A DNA stretch of 23,900 nucleotides from a virus, in the IMG/VR virus record IMGVR_UViG_3300034101_000671, positions 1 to 23,900 of that record; one strand, given 5' to 3'. The notes under the pieces were generated by a model. That model was not told where the DNA came from and searched no databases. It saw nothing but the letters and a program-made list of their open reading frames with translations. Below, one piece after another: positions 1 to 6,164 of the stretch. The number at the start of each line of letters is the position of its first letter. Position 1 is the first letter of the stretch. Both the position numbers and the translations under genes were made by a program.

Positions 1-719
1 CTTTCCATTTGAGCTACATCAGGCATCTTGATATGAGAAGCAGCAGATGCTACATTCCATCTCCAGTCTTCTTCAGACTTCATATACACTTTGTCTGTAA
101 GAGTATCCTGTCTCCAAAGAATATAATCTATCTTCATTTGAAGATAAGAAGCTATAGCTCTTTTGTATTTCACATCATCTGGCACAAGAGGAAATCCCTC
201 ATCATCCAAAGGGAATGCCCAGTATGACATGCATGCCTTACCTTCTTTAATGTCAAATGTAATGTAGTTATTATTAATAGTAAAAGTGGGGGAGCTGGCT
301 ACTATTCTTGTATTAAAAGGTAAAGCCTGAGGAGAGAATGTATTACCAAAATTATCATAGAACAAGTCCTGGCCTGAGTAAGTCACCTCGTCAAAGCCAC
401 AACATCCTCCGTCAAGTATGTGATGAAACATACCTTGACTAGGTATAGCCATTACACCATCTACTGATATGGAAATAAGTTTATGAAAATCCGAAGGAAG
501 CTCCACTCTGTAATGCTCTACATTATAAGACAGGTCATAATTCTCATCTCCTTTATGTCCTATAATCTTGGGTATGTATTGCAAAGGATGTCCTATCAAC
601 TCCATGGCTTCATACACCCAGTAAGCTGCATCACCTAAATTGAATAAATCATTGTAGGCTGTATTACGAAAGAAGTTGTTTATAGCTTCTTTGGAACTTG
701 TATATTTACTTATTAGCAT
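1..719 (-). CDS. Neck/connector-type structural protein, 3' end cut by window
   Basis: The gene starts at the ATG at 719-717, which overlaps the stop of the preceding gene as TAATG, and 239 codons are visible before the left edge with no stop. The protein opens MLISKYTSSKEAINNFF and continues with a helical stretch (residues about 8-60) ending in a GHP-LQYIPKI segment. A beta-rich middle follows, with Cys-Cys near the phrase HILDGGCCGFDEV. A helical C-terminal part (DDVKYKRAIASYLQMKIDY) is next, and the visible end reads MPDVAQME. Helical ends around a beta core and the place after two other neck-type genes suggest a ring or tail-adaptor protein of the P22 gp4 / T7 gp11 kind. That assignment is from context and general resemblance. 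Few residues are probably missing, because such proteins are usually 240-300 aa. Confidence 0.8.
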   Translation of the reverse strand, partial: MLISKYTSSKEAINNFFRNTAYNDLFNLGDAAYWVYEAMELIGHPLQYIPKIIGHKGDENYDLSYNVEHYRVELPSDFHKLISISVDGVMAIPSQGMFHHILDGGCCGFDEVTYSGQDLFYDNFGNTFSPQALPFNTRIVASSPTFTINNNYITFDIKEGKACMSYWAFPLDDEGFPLVPDDVKYKRAIASYLQMKIDYILWRQDTLTDKVYMKSEEDWRWNVASAASHIKMPDVAQME

Positions 720-1228
720 TATTCAAAATAGTCTATATTGGTTGTTTTAATAATCTTGGCAAGTTCCCTCTTCCTTTCACGCAGAGGTTCAAACTTGTAA
801 TACGACTTACCACTAGGGCCTTTTTTACACAACCAGTAAAACCTATACCTGCAATTATCTCTATGGTCATTCAGGTGTTTAATTATCTTCCCTGTCTTTT
901 GATAGTGCCCCCAATCTACTTTTAAATTATTATGGTCATTAAGAAAACCTACATCCATTCTTTTCTTCTGGATTCTAAGCTCTCCTAAATTATAAGGTAG
1001 TTGCAATGTCTTAGACTTGTAAAGCAACTCATGCATGATTTTCTCAAAGCATGAGTGCAATACTTTCTTATATTCTTCCCAGCTAAGAGCAAGGTCTTTA
1101 GGAGTAACTCCACTAAATTTACTGGAGTTAGACTTGAACTCAAACTTTGCAAGATACTTATTGTAAGCACTCTTCAAGTTCTTGTCAGTCTTATACCTAC
1201 CTTCTCCTCTTTTAGCTAGTCTGCTCAT
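719..1228 (-). CDS. HU/IHF-like DNA-binding protein, crAss-like type
   Basis: A basic 169-aa protein whose ATG overlaps the upstream stop as ATGA. The core reads like a divergent IHF/HU subunit: a helical pair (residues about 48-72, EEYKKVLHSCFEKIMHELLY) is followed by LPYNLGELRIQKKR at 77-90, where HU/IHF proteins carry a 'LxGFGxFxxRxR' strand. After this come a Lys/Arg-rich segment and an aromatic, basic C-terminus (residues 126-160, with YRFYW and YYKFEP). Genes annotated as IHF subunits are known among the neck genes of crAss-like phages, and this one sits between two neck-type genes. It may bind DNA during packaging or be carried in the virion. Real gene: near certain. HU/IHF relationship: moderately likely. 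No acidic catalytic motif is visible. Confidence 0.8.
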   Translation of the reverse strand: MSRLAKRGEGRYKTDKNLKSAYNKYLAKFEFKSNSSKFSGVTPKDLALSWEEYKKVLHSCFEKIMHELLYKSKTLQLPYNLGELRIQKKRMDVGFLNDHNNLKVDWGHYQKTGKIIKHLNDHRDNCRYRFYWLCKKGPSGKSYYKFEPLRERKRELAKIIKTTNIDYFE

Positions 1229-1920
1229 GAGCCACTTTCCTCAGTTTTAGTCTGTGGTTCTAAAACTTGGTTACCACTGTTAGTCCTATCCTGCATTACT
1301 TTCAAGCCTAAGGTCAACTCTTCTACAACCATTTTAATGCAAGGGTCTACAAGATGTGAAGACAAAGGATAGACACTATCCCAAGTAAAACATTGGTCCC
1401 CTGCACAATCGTCATATTCAGAAAGTTGATTAGGCTCTTCAAAGATACCAGAAATTGTAATTTGTTCAGTGTAAGGCGCATCTACAATATAAATGTAGCT
1501 ATTGAACATTACAGCCAGAGGTCTTTTAAACCTTGTGTATCTAGCGTAAGGAAGACGACTATAAGGTATAAACTCATAATTAAACCCACCAAACTCAGGT
1601 GCAGTAATATTTGTAATTAAGTCCTTTCCTTTAGCCTCAATAGGTTTAGGGATAGGAGTCTGAGTTTTGTATACTTTACAGTCAAGATTAAAGTTAGGGT
1701 CAAAACTAGTATCTACAGACTCTAAAGGCATGCACCTAATATGCTGGATATTATTCTCAGACAGACTTTGTCCTTTGTTGACTTGCTGTCTAAGAAGTGC
1801 AGCTCTTGCAGTATCTAAGAGAAAGGCTACTTGTCTATCAGAATATTTATCATCATCTGATATTAAGCCTCCTCTTAGAATCGACTTTACGCTGTAAATT
1901 AGTTCCCTCTGAGTTGCCAT
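1225..1920 (-). CDS. Ring/neck (head-tail connector) structural protein
   Basis: A 231-aa protein with a helical N-terminus that includes SDDDKYSDRQVAFLLDTARA (residues about 21-40). Such segments are typical of phage connector proteins that stack on the portal. The middle (residues 60-170) is beta-rich with two Cys near residues 63 and 81. A further helix (PCIKMVVEELTLGLKVMQD) comes before a polar tail. It uses the ATG at 1920 and its stop overlaps the next ATG as ATGA, so it is probably translationally coupled to the HU/IHF-like gene. Position and fold pattern suggest a P22 gp4 / T7 gp11-like ring protein as described for crAss-like phages; I cannot tell which ring. The first 68 bases of the gene overlap the end of the 66-aa gene in another frame. 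Confidence 0.8.
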   Translation of the reverse strand: MATQRELIYSVKSILRGGLISDDDKYSDRQVAFLLDTARAALLRQQVNKGQSLSENNIQHIRCMPLESVDTSFDPNFNLDCKVYKTQTPIPKPIEAKGKDLITNITAPEFGGFNYEFIPYSRLPYARYTRFKRPLAVMFNSYIYIVDAPYTEQITISGIFEEPNQLSEYDDCAGDQCFTWDSVYPLSSHLVDPCIKMVVEELTLGLKVMQDRTNSGNQVLEPQTKTEESGS

Positions 1921-2053
1921 CTTTTAATTTCTTCAGTTGTTTCTTTTTGTTTTTTAGTTGGGGTAAGCCTGGTAAATCCAAATCAATTTGTTCTTCTTCT
2001 GGATCATACTCTGGCTCATCTTGTACCCATCCTTTTGCCTTAGCTTTTTTCAT
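1853..2053 (-). CDS. Small charged hypothetical protein (66 aa)
   Basis: This gene starts with an ATG that overlaps the TGA of the metallophosphoesterase gene (ATGA at 2053-2050). It is the only reading frame that fills the 1921-2049 interval. The protein has an acidic first half (YDPEEEQIDLDLPGLP) and a Lys/Arg-rich second half (LKNKKKQLKKLKD, then RKVDSKRR), with no predicted membrane segment. Its last 68 bases overlap the start of the 231-aa neck gene in a different frame. I do not recognise a family. The charge pattern suggests a disordered linker or accessory protein. The coupled start supports translation; the long overlap lowers confidence in the exact 3' end. Confidence 0.62.
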   Translation of the reverse strand: MKKAKAKGWVQDEPEYDPEEEQIDLDLPGLPQLKNKKKQLKKLKDGNSEGTNLQRKVDSKRRLNIR

Positions 2054-3126
2054 GGTAATGATATTTGAAAGTAACCTTCTAAACCATTTTCCTTATTCCA
2101 CATATAAGCTTGAGCTGCACGTAAATGATTGTACCCCATCATTTTATGCCAATCATCAGTTCTGCAAATACTAGGGAGGAACCTAGTCTTTATTCCGCAG
2201 TATTCATTGAGCATCTCTTTATGGAAATGCCCTAAGTGGACTTCCCTAAACTTAGTACGAGCAAACATTTCAGGTTGCTCAGTAGCCATAAGAATAGGGA
2301 GTGATGCATGCTTTTCTTTATCTCCGTGAGTAAAGAGCAACATGTTTTTTCCATACTCATAGTATTTTCTGTATTCCCCTGAGTTGTCTACCTTGACTGA
2401 TTCAGAAGAACCAAAGTATGCTGAGAGTACTTCTCCTATATAGAACATCCTTTCCATATCATGATTACCAGGGATTATAATTATATCCACTGGATATGTA
2501 TTGGAAAGAACTTTAACAGTAGCTACAAGTGTAGCCCAGTAATGTCTAAAGGAGGTCTGCCAATCTACAGAATCATCTTGTGGCGTACCTCCAGTTGTAG
2601 TCTTCCTTTTGCCTTCTGAGTTCAACCCATCATTCCCAATAGGCAAAAGAATTCTATCTACATTGAATTTCTCTGCTTTCTCAAGAAGATTGAAAATACA
2701 CATAATATACTCATTAGCAGTAGTTTCAATATCTCCTTTACCGAAGTGTGCATCGGGTAAACTAATCTCTAAGCACACATCACCTGTCTTTACTTTTTTG
2801 GAGAGAATGGGTGTTTGAAGATTGCCTAATAAAGAGAGGTCTTTTATTAGCTCATCTTTAAACTTACTCCATTGCTCAAGTTCATCAACTTCAAAGGTTA
2901 GGGATTCTCTCCATGAACCATCATAAAGTTGCCACATCTTTCCACGTACGAAGGTTCCTTTGTAACCTTCAGGAGTTTCAACAGTTTGAATTCTGTCTGC
3001 CTCCTTAAGCCTGTTACGCAAAGACCTTACTCTGTCAGTAGTAGTCTGAAAGTTATCAGCTACTTCCCTAGTAGACATATGAGGGTTTGCCCTCAAAAAT
3101 GCCCTTAGAGTGTCATTGTTATACAT
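2050..3126 (-). CDS. Metallophosphoesterase with N-terminal helix-turn-helix
   Basis: A 358-aa two-part protein. Residues about 3-43 form a helix-turn-helix of the kind found in DNA-binding or terminase-small-like proteins (STREVADNFQTTTDRVRSL). Residues 118-330 carry all five calcineurin-like phosphoesterase motifs in order: D125-x-H127, GND at 164-166, GNHD at 220-223, H267-G268, and GHFH at 299-302. These residues normally bind two metal ions (Mn, Fe or Zn) for hydrolysis of phosphomonoesters or phosphodiesters. The catalytic set looks intact, so activity is likely. The substrate is unknown, but the DNA-binding domain points to a nucleic acid. It lies directly after the lysis cassette, behind a candidate promoter, and starts the last operon in the window. 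An enzyme inside a run of virion genes could be a packaged or assembly-linked nuclease. Confidence 0.92.
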   Translation of the reverse strand: MYNNDTLRAFLRANPHMSTREVADNFQTTTDRVRSLRNRLKEADRIQTVETPEGYKGTFVRGKMWQLYDGSWRESLTFEVDELEQWSKFKDELIKDLSLLGNLQTPILSKKVKTGDVCLEISLPDAHFGKGDIETTANEYIMCIFNLLEKAEKFNVDRILLPIGNDGLNSEGKRKTTTGGTPQDDSVDWQTSFRHYWATLVATVKVLSNTYPVDIIIIPGNHDMERMFYIGEVLSAYFGSSESVKVDNSGEYRKYYEYGKNMLLFTHGDKEKHASLPILMATEQPEMFARTKFREVHLGHFHKEMLNEYCGIKTRFLPSICRTDDWHKMMGYNHLRAAQAYMWNKENGLEGYFQISLP

Positions 3127-3137
3127 GCAGTTTCTTT

Positions 3138-3169
3138 CAAATATACATTATTTTTCGTATATTCCCAAA
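3138..3169 (-). promoter_or_regulatory. Candidate Bacteroidota-type promoter for the metallophosphoesterase/neck operon
   Basis: On the minus strand TTTG (3169-3166) is followed, after 20 bases, by TATATTTG (3145-3138). This fits the Bacteroides primary-sigma pattern TTTG-N19-21-TAnnTTTG. It lies in the 54-base gap between the 41-aa gene and the ATG at 3126. Only 11 bases separate the -7 element from the ATG, so the transcript would be nearly leaderless. That is the main doubt. Confidence 0.45.
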
Positions 3170-3180
3170 CTGTTAGTTAA

Positions 3181-3306
3181 CTATTTGACTTTGAAGTAAT
3201 TAGTAATTTTGTCAATGATAGCCTGAGCTGCTTGTTTTAGAGTCATTTGGTTGTATTCCATCAGGATTATCAACCCTACTGCGACTACTAAGAGAATAGT
3301 TTTCAT
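3181..3306 (-). CDS. Small single-TM protein (41 aa), end of lysis cassette
   Basis: A short frame from ATG 3306 to TAG 3183-3181. It encodes an N-terminal hydrophobic segment (residues 3-15, TILLVVAVGLIIL), then a polar amphipathic helix (MTLKQAAQAIIDKITNYFK) with a basic end. The pattern is that of a real N-anchored mini-protein and not of a random frame. The gene runs to just before the candidate promoter and fills space otherwise empty. It overlaps the 3' end of the two-TM protein gene by 95 bases in another frame. Its place after holin and endolysin suggests a lysis accessory, perhaps a spanin-like or regulatory membrane peptide. There is no lipobox Cys, so a classical o-spanin is unlikely. 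Confidence 0.55.
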   Translation of the reverse strand: MKTILLVVAVGLIILMEYNQMTLKQAAQAIIDKITNYFKVK

Positions 3307-3628
3307 CTGTAAAAATTGTTTGAGCTCCGAATCTTCCTTTTACAATAGCTACAATATTTTCAGCTGTCATAAAACCAAGACCCAAGAGAATGATTAAACT
3401 GTATATAATTATAAACTCCACTTGTATCTGTTGAGCAGTATACAGATGGTCTATAAATCCAATATTTAAAAGAACGAAGCAAAAGAAAACTGTAAGTTTC
3501 CTTGCTGAAGCTTTACCCCTAAACTCAAAACTCTTTCTAAGCCAAGGAATTAGCTGAAATAAAGTTGGGCTTCCACCCTCCTTCTGGTTATTAATCCCCG
3601 AATTACTCTGCCTCCTGCTCTTATCCAT
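3212..3628 (-). CDS. Two-TM membrane protein of the lysis cassette
   Basis: A 138-aa protein with a basic, polar N-terminus (residues 1-43) and two hydrophobic segments at about 44-60 (KLTVFFCFVLLNIGFID) and 71-88 (EFIIIYSLIILLGLGF). A motif TAENIVAIVKGRFG follows, then a Ser-rich tail. Its first 79 bases overlap the endolysin gene in another frame; no in-frame ATG, GTG or TTG lies between 3550 and the first TM, so the ATG at 3628 is the best start. It probably acts in the cytoplasmic membrane. As one of two small TM proteins flanking the endolysin it could be a second holin, a pinholin/antiholin or an inner-membrane spanin. The sequence does not decide between these. Confidence 0.72.
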   Translation of the reverse strand: MDKSRRQSNSGINNQKEGGSPTLFQLIPWLRKSFEFRGKASARKLTVFFCFVLLNIGFIDHLYTAQQIQVEFIIIYSLIILLGLGFMTAENIVAIVKGRFGAQTIFTDENYSLSSRSRVDNPDGIQPNDSKTSSSGYH

Positions 3629-3996
3629 TTCATAAACTGATTAGTAATGTCTGGGTCTTTGGGGTTAGCATTTATTCTTTTTAGTAAAGTAGAATTCTTA
3701 AAATTTGTAAGACCTACATTATACGCAAAGGATACTAACGCATCATATTGATTCTGAGTAATATCATCACGAGTCATTGAATCTACCCCAACTTCGTAAT
3801 GTACTAGCAATCTTTTAAGCAAGATTTCTGCCCAATCCTCAGATATAGGAGGGTCAGAAAGTTTAACCCTTGTACCATTTTCATAGTAAGTCGCACCATA
3901 CCCTATTGTAGGTACACCAGCAGAACATAAGTAAGGACTGGACCTAAACCCCTCAAATCTCTTGATTAGGTTTATTCCGTTTTGACTTATTCTCAT
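3550..3996 (-). CDS. GH24 (T4-lysozyme-type) endolysin
   Basis: A 148-aa muramidase. The N-terminus has the family signature: NGINLIKRFEGFR with the catalytic Glu at residue 15, then the beta-turn SAGVPTIGYGA with Thr at 30. The C-terminal half has QYDALVSFAYNVG, the usual helix of GH24 enzymes, and LITRRRVEAQLY at the end, matching the 'GLxxRRxxE' signature. Length is normal for the family. The usual catalytic Asp (Asp20 in T4 lysozyme) is replaced by Cys24; Cys at this place is tolerated in T4 lysozyme and is common in several phage enzymes, so it should still cut the MurNAc-GlcNAc bond. There is no signal peptide or SAR anchor, so a holin is required. It overlaps both neighbours out of frame (44 and 79 bases). 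Confidence 0.95.
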   Translation of the reverse strand: MRISQNGINLIKRFEGFRSSPYLCSAGVPTIGYGATYYENGTRVKLSDPPISEDWAEILLKRLLVHYEVGVDSMTRDDITQNQYDALVSFAYNVGLTNFKNSTLLKRINANPKDPDITNQFMKWIRAGGRVIRGLITRRRVEAQLYFS

Positions 3997-4201
3997 ACTT
4001 GTTTAACTTACTTACAATATATCTCTTAATCTTATTTCCCGACAGGGTGTCTACTGCTACAATAATAGTAGCAAGGTAAGCAGCTCCTTGTAGGGTCTCT
4101 ACAGTTTGTGCAGCTTCAAATAATTTTGCCATTATAATAAATAGTACACTAAGAAGTGTGCCATGTACGCTTTGCATATCTAAAGGTTGGGGTGTTTGCA
4201 T
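3953..4201 (-). CDS. Holin candidate, two TM segments (82 aa)
   Basis: I place the start at ATG 4201 (MQTPQPLDMQ), one base after the stop of the 177-aa gene. The same frame is open up to an ATG at 4327, but that form would overlap the 177-aa gene by 125 bases and add an extra hydrophobic segment. The 82-aa product has TM segments at about 13-29 (HGTLLSVLFIIMAKLF) and 38-52 (QGAAYLATIIVAVDTL), then a highly charged C-terminus (NKIKRYIVSKLNKYENKSKR). A small size, two membrane spans, a basic tail and a place directly before the endolysin fit a class II holin. Family assignment is by architecture and position only. Confidence 0.75.
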   Translation of the reverse strand: MQTPQPLDMQSVHGTLLSVLFIIMAKLFEAAQTVETLQGAAYLATIIVAVDTLSGNKIKRYIVSKLNKYENKSKRNKPNQEI

Positions 4202-4202
4202 G

Positions 4203-4736
4203 TTAGTTATAAGTAAGTTCAATGTGCATATCTTGTGGTGCAGGACAATCTCCACCAAAATAAGGCTTAAGAGTATAGCCAGCTGTAGGCTGTTTATTGA
4301 AAGGAATAGTAGCTTCAAACCCTCCAACTTTTACAACTGCTGCTTTACTAAACGTATCATTAAGTATTTCAAAATCATACCATTGGTCAAAAGTAAATGA
4401 ACTAGCCAAGCCAATTCTTTTTTCTACTCTTTTACCATTGACATAAGCATAAAGAAGAAGGACTAATCTTCCATTAGTATTTACACGCCAGCCAAGTCTG
4501 ATAGACCAAACCTGATGTGCATTGGGCCACAAGCCATATCCAAACCCTACTACCTTATTCACATCATTTGTGCAATTAGGTATGGCTCCAAAATTATAAA
4601 AGCAATCCTTTGCAAACTTTACACTACCTGACATTCTAGTCGTGCCATTATGCAAACCAGGAGGTGTAGGAATTTGAGGAATAACTTCAATAAGTGAGGA
4701 GTAGTGGTCTCCTTTAGGAATAAGGTATATAGCCAT
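4203..4736 (-). CDS. Conserved Bacteroidota phage protein, lectin-like (177 aa)
   Basis: The protein starts MAIYLIPKGDHYSS and continues as a beta-rich single domain. Key phrases are NDVNKVVGFGYG, RLGWRVNTNGRLVLLLYAYV, the pair KRVEKRIG, and near the end YTLKPYFGGDCPAPQDM. I recognise this pattern (IPKG start, 'DxNKLxGxGY', 'ARFGWR', 'LxPYFGGxxxAPxDM' end) from proteins in Bacteroidota phages and mobile DNA. No function is established to my knowledge. The fold looks like a concanavalin-type beta-sandwich, so sugar binding is a fair guess. It lies right after the second tailspike and overlaps its stop as TAATG, so it may be a virion or receptor-binding accessory. An enzyme motif is not evident. 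Confidence 0.8.
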   Translation of the reverse strand: MAIYLIPKGDHYSSLIEVIPQIPTPPGLHNGTTRMSGSVKFAKDCFYNFGAIPNCTNDVNKVVGFGYGLWPNAHQVWSIRLGWRVNTNGRLVLLLYAYVNGKRVEKRIGLASSFTFDQWYDFEILNDTFSKAAVVKVGGFEATIPFNKQPTAGYTLKPYFGGDCPAPQDMHIELTYN

Positions 4737-6163
4737 TATCTTACATAAAAAGGATAAACTTCAAATAATCTTACAGTTGAGCTAAGGTTAGGAGTAGCAG
4801 ACCAAGTACCTACAGTAGGCATAGTGCCTGTCCAGTTAGTAGGGTCAAGTGGGTCAAAGCTTCTAGCATACTCAAATATCCATTGAGTGTTTGTACCTGT
4901 AGCTTTAAATGTACTTGCAGGAGTAATGTAGTTTATATTTCTAATAATAACATTATTATAGCCTCCATAAGAACTACCATCACAATGCACCATAACAGCG
5001 TTGTATTGTGAAAATATACCGTCTATTTCTATTTGAGTATTATTATCAGGTTGTAAAAAAATAGCCTCATTTACAAAAGTAGTTTCAATATGAGCTCTTT
5101 GTATTCTAAAATCCTTTACAGCTGTAACTGCTTTAGAGTCAAACCAAATACCTCTGCTTTGTTGGCTACCTTCTATAATAGGCTGATTAATTACTACACC
5201 AGAACATCCAGATACTTTAATAGAAGTAGCTGTGTTGAATTTACAGAAATGCCTAAACTTAAACACCTCTACACTATTAGACTGAGAAGTAGCTGAAGTA
5301 TAAGATGTACCTGCCCAACCTCCAGATACAGAAGGATCCCCTGCATCTATGTGTATTGCTTCATTGACAATACCTACAGCCATACATCTTGATACTGTAG
5401 CACTAAGACAGAATCTAAGATGCAGACCTACATCCAAATCTGTAAAAACAAGATTACTAAGTTCTGAATTGTAAGAACATTTAAGGTGCAATCCTTTTTG
5501 TAGCCGACTTGTACTACCTCTAAAAAGAATATTCCTTAGAATAAATGTAGTATTTACTTGGATTAAAGCATCTGCTTGGTCATTAATCACCCTACCCCAC
5601 ATATCAAAAGTTCCTGCAGTTTGGGAACTATGCACACGCATCTGAGCATTATTACCTTCTATCTGGAACAATTCATAGTCACGAACTGTAGTATTAGAAA
5701 ATCTTTTTGGAAGATTACAAGTACCATTAAGGTAATATTCCTTGCGTTCAAAGGATATACTAAATGTATAGCCAAGTTCCATTAGATTAAATAAAAATCT
5801 AATAGCTGCTGTATCATAAGTATTAGCAGTACTTATAAAATTAGAGCCTCCACCAATATTGTAACGTGTGTTTAATTGAGCTTGAGTAAATCCATAACTA
5901 GCAAGAGTACCCTGACCTGCAGTATTCATTACTCCAAACCATTCTACTCTCCAAGGTCCTTCTGCAACCCTTTCCCAATAGCCTAAAGTAGTAGTCGTAG
6001 GAATAATCCTATAACCATAGATTTCCTGTACTCCAGTATTATTACTTTGAATCCATCTGAAGAACCCACCTCCTGCAGTACAATTTGCATCATACTGATT
6101 TACATAATGACTAGTATAAGCTGTACTAGTTTTAAGGTCTGATAAATATTGTACAGAATTCAT
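4736..6163 (-). CDS. Tailspike with pectate-lyase-like beta-helix (475 aa)
   Basis: The N-terminal 80 residues form a small adaptor: a Tyr-rich stretch with YDANCTAGGGFFRWI, then the WFG box (residues 75-77, VEWFGV). The box is followed by TYDTAAIRFLFNLM (115-128), the usual entry of pectate-lyase-superfamily tailspikes ('WFGAKGDGxTDDTxAI'). Residues 130-400 are regular short beta strands, as in a right-handed beta-helix, and the final 80 residues form a C-terminal cap. From about residue 302 to 449 it aligns with the neighbouring 433-aa protein (shared KFRH, HIE/HVE, IFSQYN/IYSQYD, FDP landmarks), so the two are paralogs. It probably trimerises and binds or cleaves a surface polysaccharide. 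Catalytic acids cannot be assigned by eye. Confidence 0.85.
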   Translation of the reverse strand: MNSVQYLSDLKTSTAYTSHYVNQYDANCTAGGGFFRWIQSNNTGVQEIYGYRIIPTTTTLGYWERVAEGPWRVEWFGVMNTAGQGTLASYGFTQAQLNTRYNIGGGSNFISTANTYDTAAIRFLFNLMELGYTFSISFERKEYYLNGTCNLPKRFSNTTVRDYELFQIEGNNAQMRVHSSQTAGTFDMWGRVINDQADALIQVNTTFILRNILFRGSTSRLQKGLHLKCSYNSELSNLVFTDLDVGLHLRFCLSATVSRCMAVGIVNEAIHIDAGDPSVSGGWAGTSYTSATSQSNSVEVFKFRHFCKFNTATSIKVSGCSGVVINQPIIEGSQQSRGIWFDSKAVTAVKDFRIQRAHIETTFVNEAIFLQPDNNTQIEIDGIFSQYNAVMVHCDGSSYGGYNNVIIRNINYITPASTFKATGTNTQWIFEYARSFDPLDPTNWTGTMPTVGTWSATPNLSSTVRLFEVYPFYVR

Positions 6164-6164
6164 A

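Noticed and set aside
3127-3180. An intrinsic terminator at the AGTTAACT palindrome after the lysis cassette
   Set aside because: The stem is only 4 bp, AT-rich and without a T-tract.
3953-4327. Holin candidate read as a 124-aa protein with three hydrophobic segments
   Set aside because: The longer form would overlap the 177-aa gene by 125 bases; the ATG at 4201 lies one base after that gene's stop and gives a compact two-TM protein. The longer form is not excluded.
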